The notes under the pieces are model-generated. The model saw nothing but the letters and a program-made list of their open reading frames with translations. It was not told where the DNA came from and did no database searches. A stretch of DNA of 64,000 nucleotides, taken from Xanthostigma xanthostigma (lineage: Eukaryota; Arthropoda; Insecta; Raphidioptera; Raphidiidae). The stretch spans positions 25,092,501 to 25,156,500 of the forward strand of contig OY754470.1 of NCBI GenBank assembly GCA_963575645.1. Direction: 5' to 3'. The position numbers and the translations under genes were made by a program. Shown one piece after another: positions 1 through 12,224 of the stretch; within the stretch, counting starts at the first letter, position 1; each line of letters starts with the position of its first letter.

Positions 1-222
1 GCAAAAAAAGACAAGTATGGAGGAAGGATATGCACATTATGCAATGAAGAAGAAAGTGCAGAACATTTAATTAAGACATGCAAAGGAATTGACAAAGAAA
101 GAGATAAGTATCTAAAAAACTTCGGAAATAAGTCAGTAAATGAAATAATAGACAGTGGGGATATGAATGTAGTAAGGTTTATAGAAAACATGATGAAAAT
201 AAGAAAAGAAAAAATGGGATAA
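1..222 (+). CDS. C-terminal end of a non-LTR retrotransposon reverse transcriptase (partial)
   Basis: An open frame runs from base 1 to a TAA at 220-222 (73 codons). It contains a C-x2-C...H-x4-C arrangement (ICTLCNEEESAEHLIKTC, about residues 11-28). In Jockey/I/R1-type elements a zinc-knuckle-like motif of this kind lies after the reverse transcriptase domain at the end of ORF2. The rest is Lys/Glu-rich. The frame is cut by the window start, so the catalytic domain is not visible. The 3' UTR and ATT tail that follow fit the end of such an element. The assignment rests on the motif and context only. Confidence 0.6.
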   Translation, partial: AKKDKYGGRICTLCNEEESAEHLIKTCKGIDKERDKYLKNFGNKSVNEIIDSGDMNVVRFIENMMKIRKEKMG

Positions 223-430
223 AGGAAAAGAAATTGTTGATCAGTCGCTACCTTAAACAAAAAAGTAGGTTATTATTATAAATATAAATAAACAGAAAAA
301 ATATTATATATTAGTCATATTAGTTATTTTTTAAATTGTATGTATATTTAATTATGTAAGATTGTGATATGTCGATTTGACGAATCAATCAATAAATATG
401 ATATTATTATTATTATTATTATTATAATAA
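223..430 (+). mobile_element. 3' UTR and (ATT)n tail of the non-LTR element
   Basis: About 175 bp of AT-rich sequence follow the stop codon and lead into an ATT-type microsatellite at 402-430. Simple-repeat tails of this type mark the 3' ends of several non-LTR clades that do not use poly(A). Confidence 0.55.
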
Positions 431-431
431 T

Positions 432-548
432 CACGCACAGGGTCGGGCGGAACGTTAGGAACGTTACACTTTTTCGTGCATGCAGCCGGTGTTTCATCTT
501 TTTATATTGACGTGATTCATCAATTTATAAGACGTTATCACGTCAAAA
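432..548. repeat. Dispersed repeat 'R', partial copy 1
   Basis: This stretch runs from CACGCACAGGGTC to GACGTTATCACGTCAAAA. Near-identical copies, in either orientation, are at 6811-6931, 16686-16838, 44103-44230 and (shorter) 53957-54050. Shared modules are a GGCGGAACGTTA block, CTTTTTCGTGCATGCAGCCGG, and one or two copies of ATCAATTTATAA. Confidence 0.75.
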
Positions 549-1311
549 TATATTTTCTAAACTTTATATAGATCGAAAATATTTTTGAAAATTAAAAAAA
601 AAACTCAGCTGTTCTTTTGTTCTAAGATCTGTCAAAAGGGAATTAGTTAGGTCACCCTGCACTATATACTCATAAAAACTCTGAAAAAACATAATAAGCG
701 AGCACTAACTGAAATTCAATACCGTAGAAGAATAGAACATTATAAGTTTGGCACAACTAGGTAAAATCACAATGGTTGTTATTAATTTAGTGGTACAAAT
801 ATTTATTTTAAAAATATTTTATATATTTCATTCTTCTAAAAATCGTTACACAATCACAAATATAGGTACTATCATTACAAACTAGTGGTATTTTAGAGTA
901 TAAATTAATTCATTATTTTATTGTATACTAAAAATCATTCAGTTCAAATTCACATAGAACAAGATTTAAAAGTCGCGCCCAAATTAGCACGTACACGAAC
1001 CGATTCATTTCAACAATGGTGCACGTGACGCTGGTGTAATAACAATCACTGTTTGCTCTAATATCATAGCGTTCGATATCCATTTTCGTTATTAGTAATT
1101 TATATTGTCGATATTCGGTCGTTGATCGGAGTGGCTGTGTCTAACTGAAGCTAGAATTGTTTCATTGAACACGGGCCTACCTTTTTCTATTATAGACGAC
1201 ATGAAAACTAGATTATGCTAAATATAAACAGATATTTATAAACTTTTACAAGTGTCAAGTAAATGATTTGTTACATAACCAAATACTGTATTCAGAAACT
1301 ACTTATAGATA
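549..1311. other. No gene seen
   Basis: AT-rich intergenic sequence with short open frames only. No splice-bounded GC-rich segment or clear repeat boundary was found. Confidence 0.5.
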
Positions 1312-1482
1312 CGAGGGACGTGAAAGGGCACTTGCCCGGGGCGGCAGATTTGAGAGGGCGGCACAACCGCCGAGTCGTTTTTAAGTTACCATAAGCAACG
1401 TGTACAACGTAAAGAAAATGAAACTAAGTGGACGGAAAATCGTCTTTGCCCTGGGCGCAAATTTTACAAATACGCCCCTGAC
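1312..1482. mobile_element. hAT-like non-autonomous fragment
   Basis: A GC-rich island with GGGCGGCAGATTTGAGAGGG near its left end and, read on the minus strand, CAGGGGCGTATTTGTAAA at its right end. CAGGGGCG ends with a GC-rich interior are typical of hAT elements. No clear target-site duplication was found. Confidence 0.35.
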
Positions 1483-3780
1483 ATGTGCCGGTTGTCATTT
1501 TATAGTACTTAACCAAGATTTTTTTGAGAGTTAGAATCTGCAAATCTAATCTAATAAATCAAATTGAATGTTCATTCGTAAGTCTTTAAAAAATCGAAGT
1601 TTGATTTCGAAGAAATCTCCAGATATTTTTGGATTCTTTTGCTCTAAAAATATTTTTTATTGCAAAATGTATTTACTAATGAATAAAGCTTTTTATTCTT
1701 TGATGTTATTCAGTGCGTTTAATAAAGCATGCCAAAGTCTTTGAATATGTTTTAAAATAAAAGTTTATAAAGTCTAACTAGGGTGTTTTTAATTAAAAGT
1801 CTGGCCTTGGTTTCTTCTCTCATTTCCTTTTAAAGGTCTCAGCCATTCATAATACGGTAATTTTCCATTTTTAGAGAATGTTTGTTCTACGTATACCTAT
1901 ATATTCTAAAATTATTTACGAATATACAGTCTGAACAAATACACCCTTTTCTAAGTCATATAAAGTAATCTCCTAGTTGGCACTCATAAATTATTATCTA
2001 AACATTATTATTATGCCATTTCAGGTGAAAGATTACAAATTATTTAGGGAAGAAATTTACCTATACTTATTTTCACAAAGCTGAAATTTGAATAGAATAG
2101 AGTACATTGGCCGATTTTGCAATCTTTAATAATAGCGTGTTGCATCCGTTGCAGAATCGGCCATGTTCAGATTTCAGCTAAGTTGTGAAAATAAGTTTTC
2201 GCTTTGAAACTGTAATCTTTGGCCTGGAACAGCAGTCAGTTTCCATCAACTAAACGGTATGGCAATTTTTGTTTGCAAAAGTGTGTAAAATGTTAAATTT
2301 TTCCCCATTTAATGTGGGACGCCTGGCACTTAACTTAATTTCGCCCTGTAACTAATTAATTAATTAAGCTTTGAAAGTGTTTATTAAGCACTGAAAATGC
2401 TTATTAAGCGGTTGCTGAAAGCGTATTGAGCAATTTATATTGCCCATGTGCTTAACAAGTAGCAAGTCTTCTGTTTAACAAAATGTTTTAACCAAAATGC
2501 TTTAAGTATTATTACAAGCACTAAGTTGTCAGCATTGTCCAGCTCTGGTTTAGATAAGCTTTCGGACAGTCTGTATATGAATTTTATACAAAGAAAATGT
2601 AGAGAGAAAGAGATAACGTACACGAATCGTCCTGGAGAAGGTTATTATATGTAACTATTTTATAATCACTGTGTACAAGATAAAACGAAGACTACAAAAT
2701 ATGACATCTCGTTGCAGCTGTTTTTAATTTCCTTTTTCATTAGATACGCCTTTCAATGTGCTATTTTTTTTTTCATTTCGAAGATGAAAAGAATATGAAA
2801 ATATACATTTTGTGCTGTCAGTTGATAAATATTACTTTACATTGAGTTGACAACATAATATTATAATGCTGAGATAAGGACATGTGATATATATATATTT
2901 ACTCTTTATATGTAAGTTTGAATTGAAACATACTTATTTATTATTTAGGAGTAAGGAAACTTCTGTATAAAATCGAACCTTTGTGCATTTTAGAGATGGG
3001 AGAAACGGATCTCTTTACTGATTTGCATTTTTGAATCCAGATCCCGTGTAGGATTTGACTTTCTGAATTGGCTTAAAAAAATCTGAGTTCTAAATATGTT
3101 ACTACAACGGTTATCCCACATTACGATGCACAGTGCTGTACGGGATTTAATTCTACAGAGAGAAAGATGCAACAAAATAGGGGCTGGTTAATCAGAACAT
3201 TAGAACTGTTCTGGCTCTGCTACATGAGTGTCATGTGTATACAGAATGCGTCACTGTTGAGTTACTGATCCGTTGAGCCGTCGGGTCAGAAAGAAGTTAG
3301 TCGGCTCCCACGGATCTTCTGTCGGAGTCTGAACGGGTTTCTGAACTGAGTTACCCAGTCATAGTGCATTTTTCTTTAAAACGCTTAAAGCTCCGCGTAT
3401 ATATGTATACAGAGTATTAGGAAATTAGATTGATACACTCAGTAGGTTGTTTTTTTAAACCTCAAGCTCCCCAAACACCTAGGTGTCATCCGGACTGTCC
3501 CTATGTCTCGTCCGGGTGAAAAAATAAAAAGGAAACCGAACTACGTTAAGTGCCCGATTTTTTTTTTGATAAAATAATAAAATTAACAAAACTATTACAT
3601 TTTTAAGCAAATGCGCATGCGTCGTCAGTTTGCTGACGGTTTGGGATCGTTGTGCGAACAAAGGGATCCGGCAAAATTTCACCAAATCTCGTTTAAATGG
3701 ATGAGGGTCAATGAAAATCTCACGTCAACTTTTTAATTCAGAGTATATACATTATTATAACAGATAACATTTTGTATCGT
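1483..3780. other. No gene seen
   Basis: AT-rich sequence. Around 2370-2430 there are short imperfect repeats of an 'aagtgtttattaagc'-like motif. Nothing coding is convincing. Confidence 0.5.
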
Positions 3781-4265
3781 TTTTAGGGTTCCGTACCTCA
3801 AAAGGAAAAAAGGATCAACCTTTATAGAATAACTTTATTGTCCGTCTGTCTGTCAAGACTCTTGGGAATCAAAACCTAAAACTTCCCGTTGACCTAGAAT
3901 CATGAAATTTGGCAAGAAGCAATGTCTTATCCATTGAGCTACCTCAATGGTCTTATAGCACAAGTAAAGGGAAAAGTTCAAAAACCGTAAATTTGTAGTT
4001 TTACATCACAAAAAAAAGTGTTTTTAAACCGCAAAAACATGCTACGCACGTATACTGTAACAGTTCTATTCTAATACAAAGAAAGCGTCCGCTACAATAT
4101 GAGGACTCTCGCATACAACACGGTACGACATTTAGGTTATCATATATAGTCATGATTAGCAGAAAAAATCTTCGAGACACGTCACTCGATTCCTGTGATG
4201 GACGAACTACCTACAAGTTTGTATGGAACCCTGGGTGCGCGAGTCCGTCTCGCACTTGGCCGGTT
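3781..4265. repeat. Dispersed repeat starting AGGGTTCCGTACCTC
   Basis: It starts with GGGTTCCGTACCTCAAAAGG, continues through GTCCGTCTGTCTGTC, and ends at GTCTCGCACTTGGCCGG. I recognise these boundaries from a repeat very common in lepidopteran genomic sequence. This is recollection, not a search. It is the main clue to the host lineage. Confidence 0.55.
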
Positions 4266-5326
4266 ATTTTTTTCTATTTCACAGATAAAGTGTATAGTAT
4301 AATATAGAAGACGTTTAGATATTTAGAGCCGTAGTGGTATGAAGCAAAATAAATTTAATTACCTATTTAAAAATTATATTATAAGGTATAAATCTCACCA
4401 GAGGGAGATGGGTGTCCCACCACACCAAGGGGCAATAAAAAAAACTCCTCACTTAATTAATAGAGGTCCCCTTAGTCCTTTTTCCAATAGTGAGAAAACT
4501 CCTTGCTTCAGTGTTTTACTGTGTGCAATTATTTTTTGAACAGCTGCAGAAGTCATAATTTAACAAAATTATTGGACTACCCGACTTTTTTTATTAGTCA
4601 AAACTACTTACAGCTTAAATCCAGTGAAATTCTCCGAAAGATATTTTTAAAATTAGCATAAATATTTGCCGACGGGATTTTCGTACGCCACAATAAAAAT
4701 AATAATTTCAACGAGGCATGTCCTCCGCTGTATATGAAAGAGTAGGGGAGGGGATGGATGCGTGTGGAGAGAACGACCGCTGTCACAGACAGCAGTATAC
4801 AGTTCGTCGGTGGGGCTTGGGGCGAAGCACCGCGTACGGACTCTGTACCAGTTATACCTGCATTCAGTTTTTCAATGATGATGTTGCGTGACCTGTGCTT
4901 GTGTGTCAGTTTGTGCATCGTCTAAAATCATCTCACTTTACTTTCATCTGTGGATAATGCATTGGTGATTTTTATTTCTCTTATCTAATAAACGCTGACA
5001 AGCTAATTGAGTGACGTGATACAACCGCGATTTAAAAATATACTACTTATTCTGTGTTTTTTTTTTAATTTATTTTTTTTATTTATGTGTGTGTCGCGAT
5101 GTTTCGGGAACTGCATACATCACGAAGTGTTACAAAGCAATTTAAGTTTCGTGATAATTTTTGGTTGAGAATAAAGCAATTTAATATGAATTAAAAGACA
5201 CTAAATAACATCACCTAGGATTTTTTTTTAATTGCACAAGCAGATAATGTAGGTATATTTTTTGTTATTTTTATTTACACTTTGACTGCCGTTATTTAAG
5301 CGAAATAGAAATATGTCCTTAGAAAT
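4266..5326. other. No gene seen
   Basis: AT-rich sequence. Open frames of about 70-100 codons here have no recognisable motifs and no coding-like composition. Confidence 0.45.
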
Positions 5327-5609
5327 CAGGGGTGTCAGACTGATTTTTCTAAAGGGACGCTTATAAGATTTAGGGTGTGTTAGCGGGCCAGACAAATACT
5401 AAATTAAAATCTTTATTTAGTTTAAATCAATTTTCATATAAAGGTAATAAAAAGGATAAATTATTTTGAGCTTGAGGATCCAGTAACTTGAAAAAAACGT
5501 AGTTAGTAATGCCATCTAAAATCCTCACTGGATAGGTTCTGGTTGCGGGCCGTATTGAGATGGCTTGAGGGCCGGATGCGGCCCGCGAGCCGTATCTTTG
5601 ACATTACTG
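5327..5609. mobile_element. Short hAT-like element
   Basis: The left end is CAGGGGTGTCAGAC. Read on the minus strand, the right end is CAGTAATGTCAAAGATACGG, followed inward by a GGCCCGC-rich stretch. The flanks TTAGAAAT (5319-5326) and TTATAAAT (5610-5617) match at 7 of 8 positions, as expected for an 8-bp hAT target duplication. It is 283 bp with no transposase, so non-autonomous. Confidence 0.65.
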
Positions 5610-6810
5610 TTATAAATAAATACTGTATCACTGTAACGGAATGTTATTGTAAATCTGTCCAGAAAATTGTAATTGACTCGTCAGAGTAATTTTTATCCCT
5701 AGTCGACAAAAGATAAAATTATTTATTCATATAGGCGTAATCAGAGAAGGACCCGGTCCACCCTAGAAACAATAATATATATACCTACCTATATAATTTT
5801 TTTTTTCAATAAAAATTCATCAGACAGCTAGACAGGAGTCCAATCCACCCCAGTTTAAAATCCTAGTGAGGCCAATGCATACAATATTACCTGAACAACT
5901 TTATGAACGTGTCACGTGACTGCATTCTTTATTTAACCCTTTGTTTTGTTTTATGAATAAAATACAGTTGAAGACTTCGCCCAGTGTAAAAACTATGTAG
6001 CGGTAAAAAAGGGAAAAATGCACAGTCTGTTCATATTTTGTGCAACTTTTCGAGAACTTTTGTTAGGGTTTTTGGATCATTTTTCTATAACGGAGAACTA
6101 TTATATTAGCGTTCAAATATCGCATATATTTACGATTCTTTGTAAATGTACTAGTAACTAGAGGACTTTTACAAGTGATGCCACTGATTTCAGAACTTAA
6201 CAGTACATTTTTTGGGTTTTCCATCATTTGGGTTAGAAATAGAGACATTTTTTGTCTTAAATCTATTGACATATAAAATAAGGATCTCGTTAATCTGTTT
6301 ATTTTCTGTTTTGTGTAAATAAATTTGTGATAAGATTTGTCCAGTTTCCTAATTTATCTGTTGAATGTGCATTTAATCTTATAGTACGCAATAAAACTGA
6401 AAATATTTAGCAAAAAGATTTACTGTATAAATATGTCCCCATATATATTATGTCAAAAAATGGCTCATAATAAATAACGAGGTTTTTTTCTTAACGTGCC
6501 ACTAAACTTTCGATTTCTTTGTTTAATGATACAGGAAGTCCTCGTTATCGAGGATGATTGATACCGGAAAAAGACCACTTAAAGTGCATCCTCTTGAAAC
6601 GACGATTAGAATTCTGAGACCAAATATTTATTGTAATGCTTTTTCTTCCCATATTATAATATCTACGCGGATTCCCTGTAAATATATTTGCTGATAGTGA
6701 TTTGGCGATTATTAAAAGTTGAAAATTATACAAAGTTAAAATATTTGAAGAAACGCATTTTTACGGAGACATTTTGCATATAAGATTTTCTCTACAAAAT
6801 ATGACATTTT
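5610..6810. other. No gene seen
   Basis: AT-rich sequence with no supported features. Confidence 0.45.
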
Positions 6811-6931
6811 TGACGTGATAACGTCTTATAAATTGATGAATCACCAATATTATAAATTGATAAAACACCGGCTGCATGTTCGAAAAAGTGTAACGTAACG
6901 TTCCTAACGTTCCGCCTGACCCTGTGCGTGC
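6811..6931. repeat. Dispersed repeat 'R', partial copy 2
   Basis: It runs TTTTGACGTGATAACGTC ... CCGCCTGACCCTGTGCGTGC, the reverse complement of 432-548. The downstream stretch 7029-7090 also matches 16005-16075 in reverse, so the shared block extends beyond the core. Confidence 0.75.
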
Positions 6932-7143
6932 TTTTTGCTAATTTCTCGCTCAATTTAAATCAGATCGGTTTGAAACCAGTCTTAAACGAAAGAGGAGAAC
7001 ATTTTACATAGATTTCGTATAACAGAATTTGCCTAAACAGTTTTTTTACACAAATTTATATAGAAAAATATTTTATACAAATTTATATGGAACAATACTA
7101 TACCTATAGGTAATAGGTATACAAATTAATTTTTATACTTTTT

Positions 7144-8014
7144 AGATCCAAATCCGGATCGAAACGTCATATTTTGTAATATTGATTTATAATTTTATTT
7201 TTTGTGTCAATATACAGGGTGTCCCATTAAGAATGGGACATAGAACTACCGCAGATTCTCCAATTCAAAATAAAACGATTAAGCGAAATATGCTTAGATA
7301 AAATGCTACTCGTTTCCGAAATACGGGGTGTTGAAGTTGAAAACTGAAAAATTATTAATGTCCATAATTTTTTTAATACACCGTATAATTTTACTCAAAT
7401 CGGCACACTTGTTAAATATTATAAAATGCACCTAACAATAAAAAAATTAGTTCAGTACGCTCTACCAGTGGCGTACGGCAGGAGTTAAGTAATGCTTGTA
7501 CAAGTTGTACCCCTTCTAAATGTTATGCCGCTGTCTAAATTTTAATTTTGACTATAATTTTAATTTTTTTGATATTTTCTAAGTCAATAATGTACACTTG
7601 TTAGTTTGTTGTAAAGTCATTGGTTTTCGAGATATTCGCAGTTTTTTTAAGACAAAATTGTAAAAATGAATATTATTAATAATAATTCAAATAAAAAGTA
7701 CATGTCTATCTATCTTTAACTGCGAATATCTCGAAAACCAATGACTTTACAACAAACTAACAAGTGTATATTGTTGACTTAGAAAATATCAAAAAAATTA
7801 AAATTTAGACAGCGGCGTAACATTTAGAAGGGGTACAAGCATTACTTACTCCTGCCGTACGCCACTGGTAGAGCGAGTAACATTTTATCTAAGCATATTT
7901 CGCTTAATCGTTTTATTTTGAATTGGAGAATCTGCAGTTGTTCTATGTACCATTCTTAATGGGACACCCTGTATAGTCTGAAAAAAATTGGTCGACAATT
8001 TTATTTATTCTTCA
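7144..8014 (+). repeat. Copy of the hammerhead-like repeat family, split by a fold-back
   Basis: The left part (7144-7169) has AATCCGGATCGAAACGTC. The right part (7976-8014) is the module TCTGAAAAAAATTGGTCGAC...TTTATTTATT. In the intact copy at 48554-48688 the two modules lie close together. Here they are separated by the element at 7215-7971, which therefore inserted later. The CTGAAGA half of the ribozyme-like core is deleted in this copy. Confidence 0.55.
7215..7971. mobile_element. Fold-back MITE with CAGGGTGTCCC ends
   Basis: The 757-bp element starts CAGGGTGTCCCATTAAGAAT and ends with its inverted copy, flanked by TATA (7211-7214, 7972-7975). Most of the element is two long inverted arms, folding around an AATATTATTAATAATAATT centre near 7668-7690. 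Arm matches include 7230-7320 with 7870-7960, and 7575-7640 with 7720-7785. No coding sequence is present. TA-type duplication suggests a Tc1/mariner-related MITE, which is an inference. Confidence 0.75.
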
Positions 8015-8384
8015 AAAAACTTCAAAGACTTCAAAAAATTGTTAGTAACTTATAACTTGTTTTCTTCTAAAAAACAATTCACATTTTAATATTTTATTAG
8101 TATTTTTAAGTGGTAATTAATAACAACACTATAGAAAAATTATTAGTGTTAGATTAACTTTCACTTTTATTATATTATGTATTTTATTGAAAAATTGACG
8201 GAAATTGGCCAAATAATATTTCTCAACTTAAATTATTATTAGTAATTAACTACCTTTTTATGTACAAAGGAAGTTTCTATTTCCAATGATTATTAAAAGG
8301 TTATGTTCGTTGCCGGAATTTTCCTCATAAACCCAAATATATAATGATGACCCGCGAAGGTTTCTGACAAAAAATTCAAAGTGT

Positions 8385-8640
8385 TTAAACATCGTGTTTT
8401 AAAAAGACACCGCAATACGGTGTAACCAAAGACAACTATACTGTTGTGAGTCAAAATTGTAATGCGGTGAAGCCAAAGACTCCTCTACTGTCGTCGCTGC
8501 GAAGCGGGGCGCTGTCCCGTGAGATAAGACTGTTATACGGTAGTGCAAAAGGCTCTACAACTGTTGTCGGTGGTGCCGAAGACTTCACTGCTCTTATGGC
8601 CACCATATTTCATGTCAGTCGCGTGCGAACCCGTAGGTGG
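8385..8640. repeat. Imperfect internal repeats of about 55 bp
   Basis: Blocks of the form 'aatrCGGTG-aaGCCAAAGAC-tctactGTTGTC' recur three to four times, for example near 8412, 8462 and 8535. The segment is richer in GC than its surroundings. An open frame on + (8446-8661) follows from this repetition and has no recognisable domain. Confidence 0.35.
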
Positions 8641-8661
8641 CGGCTAGTATATAAAAATTAG

Positions 8662-9527
8662 ATTTGATTTTTCACATTGCTTACCATTCGTGTGAATGTC
8701 CATTTTGGCCACAAATTGCTAGCGATAATATTGAGTTATCGGAAATAGGAAATACATGTTAAAAGAAATGTATAGCGTCAGTTTTTCATAGATTTTGAAA
8801 GAATTTAAAAACATAGTTTTTGATATCTAAAAGACTTCGCACATCTATTAAGCACGACCAGTACGGCACGGAGCAGAAAAGCCTGTTCGTGAAGGTACCC
8901 ATGTTATTTAATGGAGGAGCGCACATTGAATGCAAGCAGCAACCAGCATCCTTACATTACGAAACCTGAACTAAAACTGCTGGTTTGTGTTGGTCTATAG
9001 TGTGCGACAGTGCAGGCTGCAGCGCGTTGTGCTGCGTTTGTCGTGCTGGTTCATGCTTGATAAGTGTGCGCGATCTTTAATAAACATTTTAAATATAATT
9101 TGAAACGCAGTAAAAGTGTTGAGAAATGCCCGAATAGACAATTAAATGAATCCAGGAAGTAATATTTATGCAAGTACAGAAACGTAACAACTATTTACTG
9201 TTTTTTGCGAAGTCAAGATATTTGTGCCTATTTATTTAACTTTGCTAGGACTATTTCCTTATTATTATTACTATTTTTGAACAATGCTGCCACATTACAC
9301 ACGACTGTGCAGTCTCACATTATACTATATGAACGTAACATGTATAGGACACACTCGGAGGATTCTGCATATAATATATTCTTTTATTTTGGAAATCAAT
9401 AATATTATGTAACTCTTATTGGATCAGACGGAATCTCCCGGCTTGAATAAATAAATATTCAATTGTTTTAGCACAATCAGGTTCAGGATAAAGCACTCAA
9501 ATATATTGCCAGCTGGTAACGGTTTAA
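8662..9527. other. No gene seen
   Basis: AT-rich sequence with a GC-richer patch near 8850-9060 that shows no domain or splice structure. Confidence 0.4.
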
Positions 9528-10165
9528 AGGGGCTATTCTGGTCTAAATTTTAAGGGTTTTTTGCGAGTACGATAAAACAAAAATTAAAAACATTTTTAGT
9601 ATGTATTTTTTACAAGATGTTTATTGTCGTTTCAAGAATATAATAGATTCACTAAAAGAAGATTCAAGTGGTGATGCATCGTGACCCTTGTAGTGTCTTG
9701 AAAGAAAAAAATATTGATTAGTAATAAGACGTCGCTATGGTCCGGACCTTGGAAATAAAATTTAAAAAAATTTCGCCAAATGGCGACGATTTAAAAAAAA
9801 AATTTTTTTGGCCTCGGTTTTTTTGAACTTTCTGAATGTTTTAACCATAGTAAATTTGTTTTTCCAAAATCCGTGGTATTGACTATAGAGGGATATACAA
9901 AGAAGATTTCCACCAAACAAGAAAATCGTTTGAGTAGAACTTGACATATGTCGATCAGGTCGAAAAAAGTAGTTTCGAAATATAAGCGTTTCAAGTTGAG
10001 TCCACAAGTAGTGGAGCAACGTCTACCGTCACAAAAGTCATTGTAACTACGAAAATAATTCGAATTTTGAAAAATCTTCTTATTGAGGACATATTTTTAA
10101 AGGTCTAAACTTTGAAAATATGCAAAAAAAATCGTTTTTTCAAATTTATAGACCAGAATACCCCC
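9528..10165. mobile_element. piggyBac-like MITE with TTAA target duplications
   Basis: TTAA sits at 9524-9527 and 10166-10169. The left end is AGGGGCTATTCTGGTCTA. The right end, read in reverse, is GGGGGTATTCTGGTCTATA. The 638-bp interior is A/T-rich and carries no recognisable transposase. TTAA duplications are the hallmark of the piggyBac superfamily. Confidence 0.6.
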
Positions 10166-10169
10166 TTAA

Positions 10170-10957
10170 ACAATTGAACAACATTAATTTTAAGTTCAAT
10201 TACAAGCCTAACTACTTATCTACCTGTCTCTTCATATCAGCGGTTCAAATACTTTTGGCAGCAATATTTATTAAGTGTAATGGCGTCGTTCCGTCAATTG
10301 GCTAACGAGATACATCGTTCATTCACACTAATATTAAAAACACAATCTGTAGTGGGTTGAAGCAGTCTTCGAGTCATAAATTATAATTTATAAAGACATT
10401 TTTATATACTGATGTACGAATGAATATTACAAGGCTATGAACTCGACCATTGTAACTATAAGCTTGTATGCATTGCTCGTATTACTAATTACATTAGTCG
10501 TTAATTAAATGCAAACTGTTCAATATTATATAGTTCAAATCCTACGACCTTGCAGTTTGCATATTATTTAAATACAGTGTAAAATCTCTATTCGCTATGT
10601 GCAACATCAAAGCGGAGACATCTAGCGTTATTTATCGGCGAACCCACTGCCACTAAAATACATTATGTCAAATGGGACAACAAGTAAAACGTGAATTAAA
10701 ATTAAAGTTAATGATAAAAGTGAAAAGTATGGATGCTATACTAAAAACGGGTTTTGAAAAAATAAATCATTCTTTAAATTTTCACCCTCAAACTGTGCCA
10801 AAGGGTAAAGCTATCGCTGTGTGATTGATGTTGTTTCAGCTAGATTTTCTAAAGTGGAATAAAAATTCTAGACAGTGTTGTCCTGTGTACGGAAAATATT
10901 GCACCTATTGCTGTAAATGTCAAAGCAGTATTCATCTTGAAAAGAAAAATAAATAGT
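10170..10957. other. No gene seen
   Basis: AT-rich sequence without supported features. Confidence 0.4.
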
Positions 10958-12224
10958 TTAATTTTTAGATATTTGAATTTTTTGTGAAACTGTCAATTTG
11001 TTCAGAAAATAATTATAAGTCTCAAATGATACACCAGAAAGATTTCTTAGCTGTTTATCATTTGTAACTGTTCCTTGAAAAGTAATTGAATCATCAACAA
11101 ATTCATCACAATCAGGTTCAACTGCTGTATCGACATTCGACAAACTATTTTTGAGGCGTACCTCGAGTTGCCAGGCCTTAAAATTCAAAAGCCGGATTCG
11201 GCGCTGTATTAGGCCGGACATTTTGCCCTAAAAGCCGGACATACATTTTTTAAAAGTCAAACACACCTTTTTAAAGCCAAACATCACATTTAAAATAAAA
11301 AAAAACTCAGGTTCGTAATAAAGTTGTTTATTAATTATTTAATGTGAATCACAGATTTGTTATAAAATTAACAACATTAACAGTTCTACGCACCTATTAT
11401 TATCATTTGTATTTATACCTGATATTGATGAAGTGAAAAATGTTCAGTCTTCTGTAATCTATTAATAGGTAAATTAAAAAAATATAACAAAATACTAAAA
11501 GTTTTTATTAACCAAATCAAAAACGTATATCCATTCTTTTGGATAAAAACAAAAAGATCTTTATTAAAAAATAGCAATTTCAAACTCTTGAAAAATATCA
11601 AAAAGTCTATAATTAAAAGTACATAGACCTAACAAAAGCCGGACACGACCATAAAAAGCCAGACGCCTGCAACCCTGGGCGTACCACACTTCTGATTTCT
11701 AAACTGTTTTGTGGTATTTATTTCAATTAATCTCAGTTTGAGTTTGAGCATCACAAGTATTAGAGCCTTTTTGAATAATGTTATTACAAAACAGTATTTT
11801 TTTAACACTAGGTATTACAATAAGCAAAAATATCAGCTTGGCATTCTACATCATATGATCATTTCTGCTTTTGGTACTCGAATCAACAATCATTAAATTG
11901 CCATGTACACTGTCAGTTATTTTCATACACTGAACTAATATCTTCCGTATTTGCAGCACTTTTTGAATTGAGACTTGAATCTTTATCATTTTTTGAACTT
12001 GAACCCACTAATGAAATATTTTGTAGCCTACGTTTAATGAAACGTTGATGTCTTGTCAAAACTTGATTCTCATTTAATTTTGGTTTCCTTTGAGGTGAAG
12101 AAAATTTGCTGGATACGTAATTAGGACCCAGTTCTTCTTCTCCCTTTTTGTTCCCAATGAAATGTGCACTGCAAATTAGATCTCTTGTGATGTAGGATTC
12201 CAACTGGATGTTCGTATATCCACT
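10958..12224 (-). pseudogene. Broken THAP-domain transposase-like gene
   Basis: On the minus strand an AG acceptor at about 12224 leads into a segment with ICSAHFIGNKKGEEELGPNY (in the frame 12203-11913). This matches the second half of a THAP zinc-binding domain: Cys-x2-His, then a 'D/GP-Y-V-S-S-F'-type strand. A Lys/Ser-rich linker follows, then a stop. Downstream, 11162-10958 encodes LRNLSGVSFETYNYF, similar to the region just before the DDE domain in THAP plus DDE_4 transposases. The stretch in between has stops in every frame and a hAT element sits inside it. It is a decayed DNA transposon gene, not a host gene. Confidence 0.55.
11163..11677. mobile_element. hAT-like non-autonomous element inside the THAP remnant
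   Basis: The exact 8-bp duplication GGCGTACC is at 11155-11162 and 11678-11685. Read inward, the right end is CAGGGTTGCAGGCGTCTGGC and the left end TCGAGTTGCCAGGCC. Subterminal 'GCCGGAC' words recur on both sides. It is 515 bp, AT-rich inside and lacks a transposase. Confidence 0.8.

Noticed and set aside
4604-4918. A 104-codon minus-strand frame
   Set aside because: No recognisable motif, no splice context and no coding-like composition.
8446-8661. A GC-richer 71-codon frame considered as the missing first exon of the + strand gene
   Set aside because: It falls in imperfect internal repeats and has no phase-2 donor at a sensible place.
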